DNA of 64,000 bases from Ifrita kowaldi. Taxonomy: Eukaryota; Chordata; Aves; Passeriformes; Cinclosomatidae. Position 1 is the stretch's first letter; each line of letters begins with the position of its first letter. The notes below the pieces were generated by a model, which saw only the letters and a list, made by a program, of their open reading frames with translations, was not told where the DNA came from and searched no databases. The translations under genes were made by a program, and so were the position numbers. The DNA is taken from contig VZRS01009644.1 of assembly GCA_013398055.1 (NCBI GenBank), positions 3,200 to 67,199 of the forward strand, in the 5' to 3' direction. Positions 43,002 through 56,711 of this stretch are shown here, one piece after another.

Positions 43002-46000
43002 CTGGAAGGAAAAAAAAAATAAAGAGAGAAATAAATAAAAAGCAGGAGGACTGTAGAATTAATAGCAGAATGAATAATTCATCGCTTGTTTGAATTAAGA
43101 GCAGCAAGGTAACTTGATCTATTCCTCCCTTCCTTCACTCAGTTTTAATGATCTGGATCAAATGTCCCAAGGATTTACACTATACCAGATACCTTGTCAA
43201 TACACTATATTTAGAAGAGATATTAATGTTTCAGAAATGGTGTATAACAGCAATAAGTTTGGGCTGACAATATGCCCTTAAGGGGCTATGAAAATAATTT
43301 AGCTCACCAGGCAAGCCAGCGAACCAAAATGGGAATTTCAGACTTACCGCAGAAAAGCATCTCAGGAATTAACATGATTTATACTGCGGCACCCACTGCA
43401 CAAAGCCAGCTGGTGGTAAAGGCTAGAGAACCAGGGAACAGGATTGCAACGTGGCCGCATCTCCACGCCGGCTGCCAGGTCAGCATCCCTGCAGCAGGAG
43501 TCCAGGCTCAGCGGGATGCTCAGCCCAGGGAAGCAGCAGCCGTGAGCACTAAAGATAGCAAGGAAGATTAGAGATGAATTGTGACTCATGGGCAAAAAAC
43601 ATCTATTATTATAGAACCTGCTAAGGCCTTGGAGAATTGCCATGTTCTTCCATGCTGGCTCACGCTACTTCTCGCCCAGGCTCTTGGATGCACTCGGCTG
43701 AAGGTAATCGAGACTTTGGGTTTGGTGGGAAAGATGTGCTCCTTGTGCTGTGCCACTTTAGCTGGAGAAACCCCAAATCCAACAGTGGCTCAGTTCCTTC
43801 CCTCCTGCCCAGGAGAGAAAAGACTTTCCTGCTGCCACAGCCCACACCCACATGAATGCCAGGAAACAAAATCCCACGAGGGCCTCCCAGCATGAGGAAC
43901 CCATGCTAAAAAAGTCACCTTCAAAGCAGCAGGGAGAAAAGCAGTGAGCACCTCTAAATCTCAGGCAGGAGACAAGTTGCATTTATTAATTAAGCAATGA
44001 GGATCGATGCCCAAGACATTTCCTGTGGATTAATGATGGGCTGGGAGGTGCTGATGGCCTGAGGTGCAGCTAAAGACCATTAATACCAACTGGCCATGAA
44101 TCCCCAGGAAATGCTCCATGCCAAGGTCGTTAAGTGCCTGCATATATTTATGGGGAATAATAACAACAATAATATTTGTACAGGCTCTCTCCCCACTGCC
44201 CAGCCTTGCTGGAGCCATGCCGAGGGCTGCTGGGAGCATTGGGACATCCCAGCCAGGAGCCCTCTATCCCAAGCCCAACTGAGGCAGGGAACACTGGCTT
44301 CTGTCCTGGGGCATTGGGCACTGCGTCACGCCACCAGCACCAGGACTAAGTGCACAATGGAATGAGGAGGAGCAGGGCAGCTCCTCCTGTCCCTGGGCAC
44401 TGTGTGAAGATCCTGCCCCAGTGCAGGCTCTGGGAGATGCTGTGATGCTGGCGCATCTCCTGCTGACCTCCCAGGCACATCACAGAGCTTAATTAGCTGC
44501 TTCCCTAATGGCTTGGAGAGGAGGTCTGTCCTTGTCAACAAGTGTGGGCCCATACAGCAAAGATGCAGGAGAGGTCTGTCCGTGGCACAGGGGCCTTTCC
44601 ATTGCCAGAACCCTGTTTCATCCAGGAGGAGTGTTCAGCCCTCCCAGCCACCATCCCCTGGGCTAGGGGACAACGTGCTCTCTGACTTCTGTGTTGCTGC
44701 ACTATGGAGCAACACGTTCATCCTCATCACATCCATCCTGGGCAACACCCACTGTCTTCCAGCCTTTCCAGCACTGCCTCAGCACCGAGGCAGTGCCCAG
44801 GACGCTGGTACCTGCACAGCTGCTCCTCTCCCTCCCCTCAGCTGTGCTCTGCATCCACGATCCCCAGGAAATGGGGGGCCAGGGCTGTGCAGCACGGCAG
44901 CTGTGCCCCGCTCCCAGGAGACGGCATCCATCAACCACGGGCAGATTCACCCTTCTCCTGACCCGGAGATGGCCATTCCCAGACCGGGCCTGAGCCCAGG
45001 CAACCCGGTTGTCAGCTGCAGAGTGGGGTGGGAGGGCAGAGGGAGGCACGGGAGAGTGACATGCAGCAGGGAAGCAGAGGAGCCAGGCATGGAGGTCTGG
45101 CTGGAAGGGGCTCTGGAACAGCCCAGGGTACTTTGGCTCCGGCCACAGAGAGGGTGGGTGATTTCAAGCTGTGCCATGTCAGGGCTGCCTCTGTTTCTCT
45201 GAGGGCAAATTTATAAATCATGAGTCAAAAAGGCATTTGATTCATTTAAACAGAAAGGACGTGATCAGGACTGTGAGACTTCAGAGAAGATCAAAGGTTT
45301 AAAAACGGTCCCCAGGAGAAATGGGAATTATTTAGGCAGGAAATAATGAGATGAAATTAAGAAGGTATTTAGGCTGCGCATGAGGAAGAAGAAGGGAAGC
45401 GAAGCGAAGCCCCTCTCCGCAGCACAGTGCTGCACGGGTGGCAGGGGCTTCCTGGGGGCAGCCAGAGATCAGGAGCATCCCACCAGCACCCCTCGACCTG
45501 GCAGGAGAGGCAGGATGTGAGCCCCTGCCCTGGCTGGGCATCGGCTGCTCACCGAGCTCACACACCTCCAGCTCCACACAGATGCCCCAGTCACCAACAG
45601 CACCGACACCGATTCTCCATGAATGCACCATGGGGTGGTTCTGGGCCTCCAAAGGGGAGGAAACCTCTCATCTTCCCCTAGCAAGGAAAATTCTGCCCGA
45701 GAGCCTTTCCACTCCACATCCCTGCGTTTGCAGGAATCCACGCCATCCTCTGAAAGGGGCTGTCCCCATGGGGGATGGTTGGGATGAGGGGACTCGTGTA
45801 AGAGCCAGCCTGAGAAACAACAAAAGGCGGGAGGGGGAAGGGAGAGAAGGGCAGAAAATAGAGAACAAAGTGCCTGCGGGCGGTTTAAAGGCTCCTTCGA
45901 GTTCCTGCTTCCAAGGACATCATCTCCCCCATGGAGAATGTCTCGCAAAGCCCCTGTCCCCTCGGGCGGGACATGCCCCGCTCCTCCCGCTCGGCCGCAG

Positions 46001-47217
46001 CCCGCCCTCGCAGGATGGCAACCCGCAGCACTCACAGCTTGCTCCGTCTCTCACCACCCTCCCTTTGAGCCACGAACAAAGACGGAGCTGCGCGGCAGAA
46101 CGGCCGGACCAGCTGGGTAGGGTTTAACCATCGTGGCCCATATGTGCTGAAATACCCAGACATATTGGGGTTGTGTTTAAAGGAACAGTCCCAGCTTTCA
46201 CGCAGAAAACCGGCGCTTTTCCAAGGCGAGCGTGAAGTTTTTTACCTTGGGCCTTGGCAAAAAGGTGGGGTGGGGTTTTAGAAAAATCTCAAAAAGACAT
46301 AAGATTTAAAGCAAGAGGATCAGAAGTAAGGTTTTCACATGCTTAATATCTGACAGAAATATTTTCTCCATGTTCATAGCTAAGGCCAAAGTAGGGAAAA
46401 CAACTGGAGAAAGCATCTCATTATTTTATCAGCCCGTGCTGCAGAAAAGCACCTTCACTACACAGTGACTCAGGGTGGCTGAAGCACAGCATGGATTGGA
46501 GATGAGCGCTTGCCTTGGACTGACCATGGGCAACTTCCCTGGATCTCCATGCCTTTAAAGCCACAACCCTATTTCAGGTTAGGAAGATGGCTTTCTTGCC
46601 AGCCCTTGCTCCAAGGAAGTTAACATAAAAGCTGCAGCTACACTTGATTAATTCCACGCATTTGGTAACTGGAGACAAATCTCAGTAGTGCAAAGGGAAC
46701 TTACACTCCCTCCCAAATGTGTGAATTGAGCTACCACTTCAGTGCACACTGTGTTTTCTGTGTGACAAACTACATCTCCTTTGTGTAAGGTGTAGTGTTA
46801 GACACAGGTACAAAAGAAGGCATGAATGATAATGCAATAATCATCTGACACAGGGAAAACCCCAACACAGGATGGACTGGAAATGAACAGAAAAACACAA
46901 GGTGTGCAGAGAAGTTGTATTTCCAGGCGGAGATACTAAACACAGCAGTCTAAGAATGTAAAAGAGTGGACAGCAGACACCTCAGAGGAAAAACAGCAGC
47001 ACTTTGGACTGAAAAGAGAGGAAGGGGACCAGGTGCCCAGGCTGGGTGCTGTGCCAGGCTGCCTCCCCTGAGGCAGCTCCCTGGCTCTGCTCCCTGTCCC
47101 ACAGGGAAGCACCCCAGCAGAGACCCACACAGCTTTCCCTCCTCAGGTGGTGTTCCTGTATGCTTAGGGAACCTCCTCAGGCACCTGGCAGAGTCCTGTG
47201 ACAACACCAAACAGCTG
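43002..47217. other. Intergenic region upstream of CDCP2 and downstream of CYB5RL
   Basis: No family-like protein frame is visible. AT-rich islands with homeodomain-like sites occur at about 43020-43330, next to the presumed CDCP2 promoter. A second AT-rich island at about 45200-45380 carries TGAGTCA at 45221 and ATCAAAGG at 45290. A moderately CpG-rich patch lies near 45830-46110. Plus-strand frames at 44513-45202 and 45438-46127 show no domain and shadow low-complexity sequence. Confidence 0.45.
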
Positions 47218-47223
47218 TTTATT
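47218..47223 (-). terminator. Poly(A) signal of CYB5RL
   Basis: TTTATT on plus is AATAAA on minus, about 820 bases after the CYB5RL stop codon. Confidence 0.5.
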
Positions 47224-47540
47224 TGAAAAGAGGTTCAGTTTAATGAGCCAGGGCTATGATACAACACGTAGGGGACATGGAAAGCAAGCAAACATCCTCC
47301 CTGACAGACAGCAGCCACAACCTGGCCACAGTCTCCCAGTTTTAGGACATGCTTTTTGTCTCCCCAGGTAGCATTTCAAGGGTTAAGCACAGGGTAGGTA
47401 ACACAGGCTGTGCCAGGACAGCAGCTCAGCCTAAGTTCCCACTAGCCATAAAATATCATTCCATCCTTATGGATAGCTCTTCCATATCCAGTTGGAAAGG
47501 CTGTTTCCAGAGATCAGTGCCACCTTCTCTGCATTAGCGT

Positions 47541-47630
47541 ACAGTGGGGAAACTGAGGTACAGTGAGGTTGAAGGGACTTGCCTGACATCAGCCTGCACA
47601 TGACAGAACCAAAATGATCCAGACTCTACT
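47541..47630 (-). mobile_element. MIR SINE remnant in CYB5RL 3' untranslated region
   Basis: Read on the minus strand, the segment follows MIR: CAGGCAAGTCCCTTCAACCT, then CACTGTACCTCAGTTTCCCC and ACTGTA. It is flanked upstream by a degraded core. It lies in sense orientation between the CYB5RL stop and the candidate poly(A) signal. Confidence 0.7.
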
Positions 47631-48040
47631 GTTCCCTTGGCCTGGCAAGGATTCCTGAGGATTCTGTCTCTCCTCTGGACACCTAACAGGGCACAACACC
47701 ACTGCAGAATAACACAGATTGCAAAGCAAGTCACCAATCTCCATATTACAGCAGAGCTGTGTGCATGGTACAATAAGTACCCCCTTAGGAGATCTCTCTC
47801 TTAAAATTGCACTTGAAGACTTTCATTAAAATTACCACACCGGTCCCTGAGGTGTGGGTGGCATACCATGTAGCAGCCACTCTGGAATGGCACCCATTCC
47901 TGAAAACATCCAGGAGTGAGGATCAACAAATAGTTGCTCCAAGGAGCTTGGTCTTGAGCAGGTCCATTTTGTGCAATGTCTGCAAAGAAACAAGGACATC
48001 CAAGGCTCAGCCTAAGGTTCCTCAGGTCAGGAATACCCTG

Positions 48041-51000
48041 CTAAAAGACAAAACAGGAATCTTCTTCAATTCCTGAAGCTTTCAAGTATCTACTCATATC
48101 TTCACTGAATGCAGAAGAGCCACAGATTAATACAAAGGGCTTTCTTCGACAGGAATTTATTATTGTCTTCATCAAGTCTTCATTGAGACGACCAGTGCAT
48201 GTGTTTTCCTGATAGCTCCGAGGAAGTTTTTCCAGCGAAGTTTCCTGGAAAGGTAAAAGGTTTGCTCTGTGTGACGTTAAAAAGGACAACATTGCTTAGA
48301 CCTGAATCTCCCTCCTCCCCTCAGAGTAGTACCCAGGATGATTTTCACCTTTGTGGCACCACGTGGGTGACACTGACCCTTCCTGAGAGCTGCATTCCTC
48401 TTTCCAAGCCCAGATTAAATCTTTCCCTGCCACAGGACTTGGCCACTTGCTCAGAGGGGACTGAACAAAACCAGAGTGTAACTACCACTAATAAATGCTA
48501 CAGAACCTTCTCCATCGAGAACCATTTCCCAGGGCACCTTTCCTATTCCCAAGTCCCAAGTCTATTCCTCTCTATTGCCTCTCCCAGTCCCAAGCCTCTT
48601 TCAGTCCCATCTCCCTTGACCAAAACTAAAAGAAGCCAGCTCTGCTCCAAATACAGCTCTGATCCCATGAGAAGTGTCAGATCCTGTGGTGCTGGTTCCA
48701 GCAGGGACTCCCTTGCTGCAATTAATCAGGAGTAGAAGGTGCTCAGATGCAGTGGTGACAGGCAGTACAATGAAACACACACAGATATATAATCCCAAGA
48801 GGGAGGATGCACGAGCCAGCCTTGGACTACCACAAGCCTGCTAAGAGAAGAGGAAAAAGGGAGAGAGGAGGGGCAGACAGTGTTGACAGGGGTCAGGTGG
48901 GTTTCTTGCCCTTCGCTGATTGAATTTCAAGACCTCCTCACGCTCTTGAGACAGCAGTCAAAGAGTTTAAACACCCTGAAAAGGGTATTTAAGCCATGTC
49001 ACCAGAGACAATTATGGTTATGCTCCTACAGAGCAGCTGAGGGGATGCCCAAGTCACCAGCACTCTTCCCTCTACCAAATCTCATCTTGCCGAGGCCACA
49101 CGTGGAACAGAATGTATGAGGCAGTTCCACTGTGAGAGATACAAAAAATGATTCATCTGAGAAACTAAAAATGCAGTGGGATTAATTCCCTTAGCATAAA
49201 TAATTCTTTCTATATCCTCCCTGCAATGAATCCTCATTTCTGAAGGAAATAATTTTTAACCACCAAATCCATGCAGAACACAGGCAACTTTGGGACCAAA
49301 TGGAAATGAAAAAGACTGCTCAAAATATAAGACCACTGAGAGGTATGCCCTCCTCCCATGAATGTGGCAGAAAAGTAATTTTACAGAGGGGGAAACAACT
49401 TTTAGAAGTTTAAAAATGGATCAGCAAGGAAAAAAAATTGCTGGGAAGTTGGTGCTAGCACACCAGAGCAGAGTTCTAGCTGCGAGCAATGAGTGGAAGA
49501 TAAGGACAGATTAAGGCACTGGTATCAGGAAGAAAAAAACAGCTTATTTGCTGTATAGGTGCAGCAACAACTGTCTGAAATGGGGGGAATAATCAATAGT
49601 GGCTATGGAACAGCAGGTCCATCCCAAGAGAACAGCTCTCAGGGAGGCAGAGAGGGACAGTGATGGTCACTTCCCCAAAATTCTCCAGACTAGGAGCAGT
49701 GTGAGTACATGTAGCAGATTTAAGAACAGGAGCTACTGGATCACAAATTAGGCTGGATGACTGGGAAAGAATTAAGATCATGTTCATGGAGAATTGGAGG
49801 AGGCAGAGGCTCATCCAGCATACAGAACCCTCACACAAACACACTTCATATCCATTTATTTACCTGGCTTAGGACATAAAATATTTTAATGTTCCAGTAC
49901 CGAGCCAAATCCTGCAGAAGAGGTTTCAAATAAATTTTGTCAAAGGTAGGGAAGCAGCCAACAAGAGTTACAAAGGTTTCATCCTCTTCATCATCTGTTA
50001 TGGACTGGAGGATGGGAATCATTGGTGCAAGGCCGGTGCCAGAGGCCAGCATGAGGAGTTCTCCATGCTAACAACAAAACAGAGAATTTGGAATGAGCTG
50101 TGATGGCTGGAAATGGGTGTGCTCATGGTCAGTTCCTCTTGCTGCCACACTGGTAAAGGGTCTCTTGAGAAACAATGTATCAGAAGGTCATGAACTGGTA
50201 AATTCACATCGCAGAATGTATTTTTCTGAAAAGGATTACAGAAAGCACTTAAAGGGCTTACCTATCAAATCTAACAAAACTGGATTTTACCCAAATATAA
50301 TAATCTATCCTAACTTCAGCCTTGATTTCAATTAATTCACATTCCAGTTTCAATTCTGCAGTACACTTTTCTGACCCACTGTGTGTTTTCTTCCACTGGA
50401 AATGCTCCCTGGGTTTCTCCTGGTTGCTGCAAAGTACAATTCTGAATGTCCTCTGGATGAAACAAGTATTTCAGGAAACAGGACACAATTGCTCTGCATA
50501 GAGCTTGGCCACTCAGATTTTACTTATTTTTGTTGGGGGGGAAAAAAACCCCCACCAAAACAAACCCACCAAAACAAACCCACAAAGCTTTGGGATCCTA
50601 ATGACCAGTGTTTCAATTTTGCTCCTCATTTGAAAGGTCAGAATTAAGTAACTGAATTAGTGTGTGTGAGAAGCCTCCCCCTGAAACCAGATCTGCCTTT
50701 CCCTGCAGCCAGCCTGGTCTTGGCAGGTGGGATCAGCGTTTGGGGAGCGACCTGACACCTCAACAGCTCAGGGAATACCCGAGAGAGGAGAAGATTAACA
50801 CCTCCCCTTCGCCCGTGCTCAGTCACAACACAGCGATGTGGGTCAAACCAGGCAAAAACCCATCCACACTCATTGCTGGTGCAAAGAAAGTTCCCTTTGT
50901 TAGGCACATCACAAACTTCTACTGCAAGTGATGAACACAGAGCCTTGCTAATATTTTTCTGTCTCCCATCCACCTCCTCTTCCCTCTTAAATATTCTGCA

Positions 51001-54000
51001 GTTCAAGAAGGTGTTCCAACTGACTGCTAATGCTGTCACACTGTACAGTAACCCAGGAAGTCTCTAAAATAATCATGAAAACAGTAATCAAATTGAAGTC
51101 TTCCCTTCAGAGTATTGAACAAAGCTTGCTGCCACAGGCTGAAGCATCCTATGTCTCTTAGGAACTAACCTTATTAGGTTGATATGGGAACCCTCCAAAC
51201 GGCCCACGCCAAAAGACCATGTCTCCTCTTTTCCACGTTTTTATGTATTGTGACATTAGCCCAGCTTCATAGCACTAATAAAAAACATTGCACAAAAGAA
51301 AAGAATAATTATACTCCATTGGAAAGTTTCCCAGCTTAAAGTCGATTATAAAGTTATCTACATTTAAACAAAAAGGGGACAAAAAAACATTTCGTGAGTT
51401 TGAAACAGAAAGAAAGATATTTCTGTTTGAAAAATAACTCAAAGTTATACCCAAAACAAAGACATTTAAATTAAATCATATTGGAACCACTCCAGCTTGA
51501 CTATAATGTAAACACAACCCCCCTCTCACACAGCCTGAATTTCCAAAACTGGAAAAAGCTTATCAGAGTTCTTGCTTACAAAGCACACAGAGAAGAGTGT
51601 CTTGAATGCAAAGCACAGTGCAGGCCTTCAAGTGTTCTCCAAATCTTCGGGTATGGGGTCTGGAAATGCCCTCTGGGTACTGTTAGTTACATAAACACCG
51701 CATAGCTCTTGCTTTGTTTCAGTCTCTCAGATGCTGTGCTGATACAATTAGTGACCCAAAGCCAGGCTTCTCATTTGTAAAACTCTTGTTTTCAGAACAG
51801 ATCATCTGGATGCTGAGGGATGCCTCCACAATTCCAAAAGAACATGTTAATATTGGCTCCGTGGAAGAAAAACACGAGCAAAAAACCTGCTTTACTTTCT
51901 GCCACGCACAAACAACATTATCCAGGCTGTTGCCTGCAGGAATGCTGATCTCACTCATGACTGATGAGAAGAGAGGAGAGGCTGGAAAATGAAGGGCTTG
52001 TCCAAGCAGTCTTGTTGTCATCCATGCCCTAAATGTGTGTCCACTGTGTGGTTAAAGAGAACAAAAGTGACCAAAAGAACAGCCATGGTCCGAGACGTGG
52101 CCACAGAACCAGAACTGGCCCAAGCAGCAAGAGCAGAAAAGCCCAAAGCTGCAGCACATGATGGATCTCACCAGGATAAGCCTGGGGAAGAGCAACACAA
52201 CCAGGGGTCAGAAGATGGGATATGATACAAGCCCTTGGCAACTCCAGTCCACACTAAAGAAGCGTATTTGGGGGTATTTCCTGCACAGGCATTGGAGAGA
52301 AGCCCAGCTCCACACCCCAGTGCCTTGGCTGGCCACCAAGCTGCACTGCAGGCAAACAAAATTGGTGAACCACAAAGCAGCTCAGAAAAAACGAGTGAGG
52401 CAGTCTGTGCTTGTGCTTGCAAGCAGTGTTAGCTAAGAAAGAACACAGATGCTCCTCCCCTCCCAGCCCCTCACTTAAACCTGAAATATGAAGAAGTATT
52501 AGCACCAGTTGTTACATTCAAAAGGTAAATCACACACACATCCAGGCTCTGAGTTATTGTCAGAATCATTTTCTGTTCAGAGGGCTCTGGGCAGGTGCTA
52601 AGTCTCATGCAAAGAGTGTGCAGTTGCATCAAAGAAGCAAATTTTATACCTCCCTTCTTCAAATACATCCAAAAACCCAAGGCAAGAGCAGAAAAGTCAG
52701 GCCCACTTACTGCCTATTCCCAAAGGACCAGAGTAATGGAACCTAAAACAATCCTTCTTTCACCAAAATTATTTCCAAAAAATTGAAATGAAAAGTGATT
52801 GAGTGGGTTTAAAATGAGTTTTTCTAAATAAAAAGAAGAAAAATAAAAAAACAAACTCCTGGGGGAAAACTTCCACACCCCGTTTTACATGGAGAGAAAC
52901 CCTAACATTACAAAATCACTCAAAAAGAGGGTTATGCTCTGTAAATGGCAACTCCCTCACTCTTAACTGTAGTATCACAAATGCAATGCTGTAATAACAG
53001 GAGACAGAAGGGTTTGAACAGTGCTTGGATTGCATAGTAATAATAATATACTACTTTCCAAAATTGCCTCAATAGTGTGAAATACACCACAACCTACAGA
53101 GTGAGTTATAAAAATGGCTGCTTTACATTGGGTGTTACCAACCTCTTTTGTCACTGCCAGAGAATAACTACAGCCCCTTTTGGGATGAAATGTTCTATAT
53201 AAAGGAAAGGTATCATTACAATCATTACTATTATTATTGAAATGCAAAACCTGTGAGTAATGAGCCGCTATACATGAAATTTCACAGTCATCCTGTGAAT
53301 GTATCCTATTAATGCAACTCAAATGCAACATTTCTCTCCCCTACCACACACCAATTGCCACAAGAATGGGGAAATGACCCTCCCACAGGTGTCCTAGAGA
53401 AGCTGTTCACTTTTCTAAAGAGCAGGGTTTGTGTTCGAACACACAATGCATAATAAACCCCAGGAACATGAAATCCTGGAAGACAGGCAGAGGACAAGTG
53501 GCCCTTCTCTGCAAGCCACCTGGGATACCCAGCACTCTGAATTTCACACCTGTACTCAAGTCTATGTCTGCCCTGGGGAATCACTAGTGACATACAGATG
53601 CAGTATTGGAAAAATGTTCAAGTTGGTATTTGTCAAACAAAGCAATCATTTACGAAGGCCCTACAAACTTACACAAGACAAATTTCCAGCCAAATCTCCT
53701 ATAAAATCCTTTTGAACTCGACCAGCATTGTGTGGTAGTCTCCAGAAAGGCGAGGGCACTTGTCCAAAATGGGCTCTGCCACCCTGTCCACTCTGACAGA
53801 TGCAGCCTGTGCCCATGGGATACCTCTCTGCCCCATGGGCAGAGTCCCTCTCACACCGCGGCTCCAGAGCCCTGTCTGCACACCAGGAACAGCTGCCCAC
53901 TGACAGAGGCGTGTTCTTCAAGTAAATACAGGGGGGAGATAGGGGCAAACGTCCCAAAATCAGTGGTTCAGCTGGGCTGACAACTGGGTGCGATTTCAAA

Positions 54001-56711
54001 GACAGCCTGAAAAAGCAAACTGAAAGGAGGGAAGTGGAATGGACACCTCTTTCCACCCAAGGGGCTCTCCCAAGTGCTCCAAGGGGCTTCTGCTGCAAAG
54101 CACTTGTTTGTGTGTCAACTTCTTCTGCTTTCAGTTTTGTGGGAAAAACTACGATTTTTATCAGCAAAGCACAACTGCTTCAAAACAACACAGAAACAGT
54201 CCATGAGGGATTTGAGAAAGTCTCACTTGAAGCACTGACAGCATGCTTGGTTCCTAAAGAAAACACAGGCTCCTAAAGAAAACATCTTATACTCTAATCC
54301 ATATTGTCCAGGCTTACTTACTTTAATTAGAACTTCAAAGTAACCTTCTGCATTCACGGGGCTAATTGGAGTATAGGCTCTCTGGACCTCCAAACCATTC
54401 ACCACTCCTCTGAGAAGAGAAACAGGAACCCCTTGTGACTTGGGTCTGTTTGGATTATCAAACTCCTGCAGCCCTCTGGGAAGACTGGGCAGGCAGTAGG
54501 TCCTCTTTGCAGTGGCCCAGCCACCTGTGCACAGGTACAAAACATTTCCCTTCCAGAGGCAGAAATCCAGGGGGAACATAATGGCTAACAGCACCTTTTG
54601 TTTTCTCAGTGGTGGCCTCAGCTGTACCACATCCAGCTCCTGGACACATCCCTGAAAGGGATTTTGTGACAACATGCAAGAGTGGCAAAGGGGAGAGAAA
54701 ACACTTAAGTATGCTGTTCCTTTTGAGCTGGGGTCACTTTCTCCATCCAGTCAGCACCTGGTAATCAAATAACAAAAGCCAAGGCACAGCCTTGACCTCA
54801 GGCCTTGTCAATATAGACTGCATTTTCCTGTAAGTCTTCCCTTTTCATGGAATTATCCACCCTGCTCTTTGCTACTGACCACGGGAATTGATTGAAGTGA
54901 CCAAACCTTTTTCTGAGCCGATGAGCCAGGGCTGGAGGGAGGAGCCTGTGCTGTCAGCAGAAGCAGCTGCACACACCAGCCCTGAACGTACCAGGGACAC
55001 CAACAGATGCCCATCAGTGGCATCCTAGCAGGACTTTCTTTATCTGGCAATGATCACCAGAAATGGCTGAGAGACAGAAACTTTCCCCAAGTGGCCCCTT
55101 TCTGGCAAGCAACAAACTACACAGGAGGGTTGTTTTGCTAGAAATCAGTCAGGCAGTGCCTGGGTACTGGGGTGCTGAGTTACCCCAAGATATAGGGCCT
55201 AAAATACTGAGCTCTGGGGCAAGTGCAGCTCATTGCCTTCATTCCAACACGCTGGAGTAAACCATCTGTTGTAACATCTATTCTGTAAGTCTTTCTTCCT
55301 ACAAATGGATTTTCTTAATCACACCTAGTTCTTTCTGACCCACCAAGGCAGGGATAATGCTGAAGAAAACTACAGCTTTTACCGTAGAATTAGTAGAGGC
55401 AGCGAGCTCACGAGCTCTTTCATCTGTGTCATTGTGGAGGTACAGAAATCATGATTTGCCTGCTATGAAGCCTTTGTCTATTGACAAAACCCTACGTGTT
55501 AGGTTACATAATGCAGACTGTTTAACTAGCACAGAGAACAATACCTTAACACGATATGTTGTCCTAAACTCAATCGTAGGCTGCTATTTCCCGGTAATTC
55601 AAATTTGTACTGGTAGGTGTCCTCTGTCAGCTGCTGCACCGAGCTCACGCTGAATGCAGTGAATGTATCTGGATTCAGCTCTGAATTATTGCTCTGCAAG
55701 AACAACAATAAATAATTACTTGGTTAGATGGTGTCTTTTATGATTTCATTTTTCTCTGGAAGCAAACATGTGTGCTAATTTAGTGCCAGAGATACTCAGG
55801 ATGTGTTTTAAACACTGAGGCCCGGTGCAAATTCCAGCTCTCTGCTGATTCATTATCATGTTCTGCAGCGTGCACTTTGGGATCTTGCATTTCTCCCCAC
55901 CACCACCTTTTTAAATTACATTTTTTTACACCTTACAGCAAGGTCATCCCATTATGACTCACTGCAATCATTTTCTCATGTCTGGAAACAAACAGAAATA
56001 ATTCTGCTAAAAGAGCCACGCGCTGCTTTGGGGGCAACTTTGCAACCTGCTGATGACCACAGTGAACAGAAAATATTGTCAGTTGTTTCAGCTGATCTTT
56101 TTTTGCTTGACCCAGCATAGTTAATCTTATGTAAAAGGGCACTGACAGGCTTAAAAATTACACTCTGAAGACAACTGCTCCACCACACACAACGCAGCTT
56201 TTTTTCAGCATCAAAATATGAGCCTAAGAATCAGGAAAAGATGAGAAAGGTGAGGAAAACAAAGCTTCTCTGAGGAAACTCGGAGAGGAGAAGCTGCAGA
56301 GCCAGGGCTGTAATGCGACACCAGGGAGAACTCTACACTTGGAAAATCACATTACAGCAGGGAGAGAGCGGCCAAGGGGGAGGGTGAAGGCTGAGTTTGG
56401 GGAATTGCATTTACAGCCATCTCTTAAGGTACCACTTGAATTTATCCCTGCATCCCTCACCCATCACCACAACCCTACACCCGAACAAGTACGATCAAAG
56501 CACAGGCTCCAGGATGCACTGAAGATAAATCAACCTGCTCCTTCTTTCCGCTGAGAAGGCTTTTGTCTTGCATTGCTTTGGCTCTCTCCCACTGTGCAAG
56601 CTCCTTCTCATACACATCGTAGATGCAGGGCTTGCAGCCACTGCCGCAGCACTGGGATGGAGAAGGTTCCCGGGGCCTCAGAGCCAGCCAGTCCTGCTCG
56701 TTGCCACTCAT
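48041..56711 (-). CDS. CYB5RL: NADH-cytochrome b5 reductase-like protein, complete
   Basis: Six coding exons on the minus strand: 56535-56711, 55545-55693, 54322-54409, 51170-51274, 49864-50067 and 48041-48244, giving 308 residues (human 315). The start codon lies three bases after an acceptor at 56714, so a 5' non-coding exon must exist upstream. The N-terminus has the oxidoreductase-like cysteine motif CCGSGCKPCIYDVYEKELAQ. The flavin domain shows RAYTPIS (residues 119-125), the RxYT/SxxS FAD motif, and GLMSQY (143-148). The NADH domain shows GTGLAP (183-188) and CGSSAF (282-287), and the chain ends SCFVF as in b5 reductases. The family transfers electrons from NADH through FAD; the physiological acceptor of this paralogue is unknown. 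It is divergent from MRPL37. Confidence 0.95.
50536..50588. repeat. Low-complexity GGGGAAAA / CCAAAACAAACC repeat
   Basis: A G run, an A run and three imperfect copies of ACCAAAACAAACCC in a CYB5RL intron. Confidence 0.7.

Noticed and set aside
45438..46127. 229-codon plus-strand frame (and a similar one at 44513-45202) upstream of CDCP2
   Set aside because: Low-complexity proline/serine-rich translation with no family similarity and competing frames on both strands.
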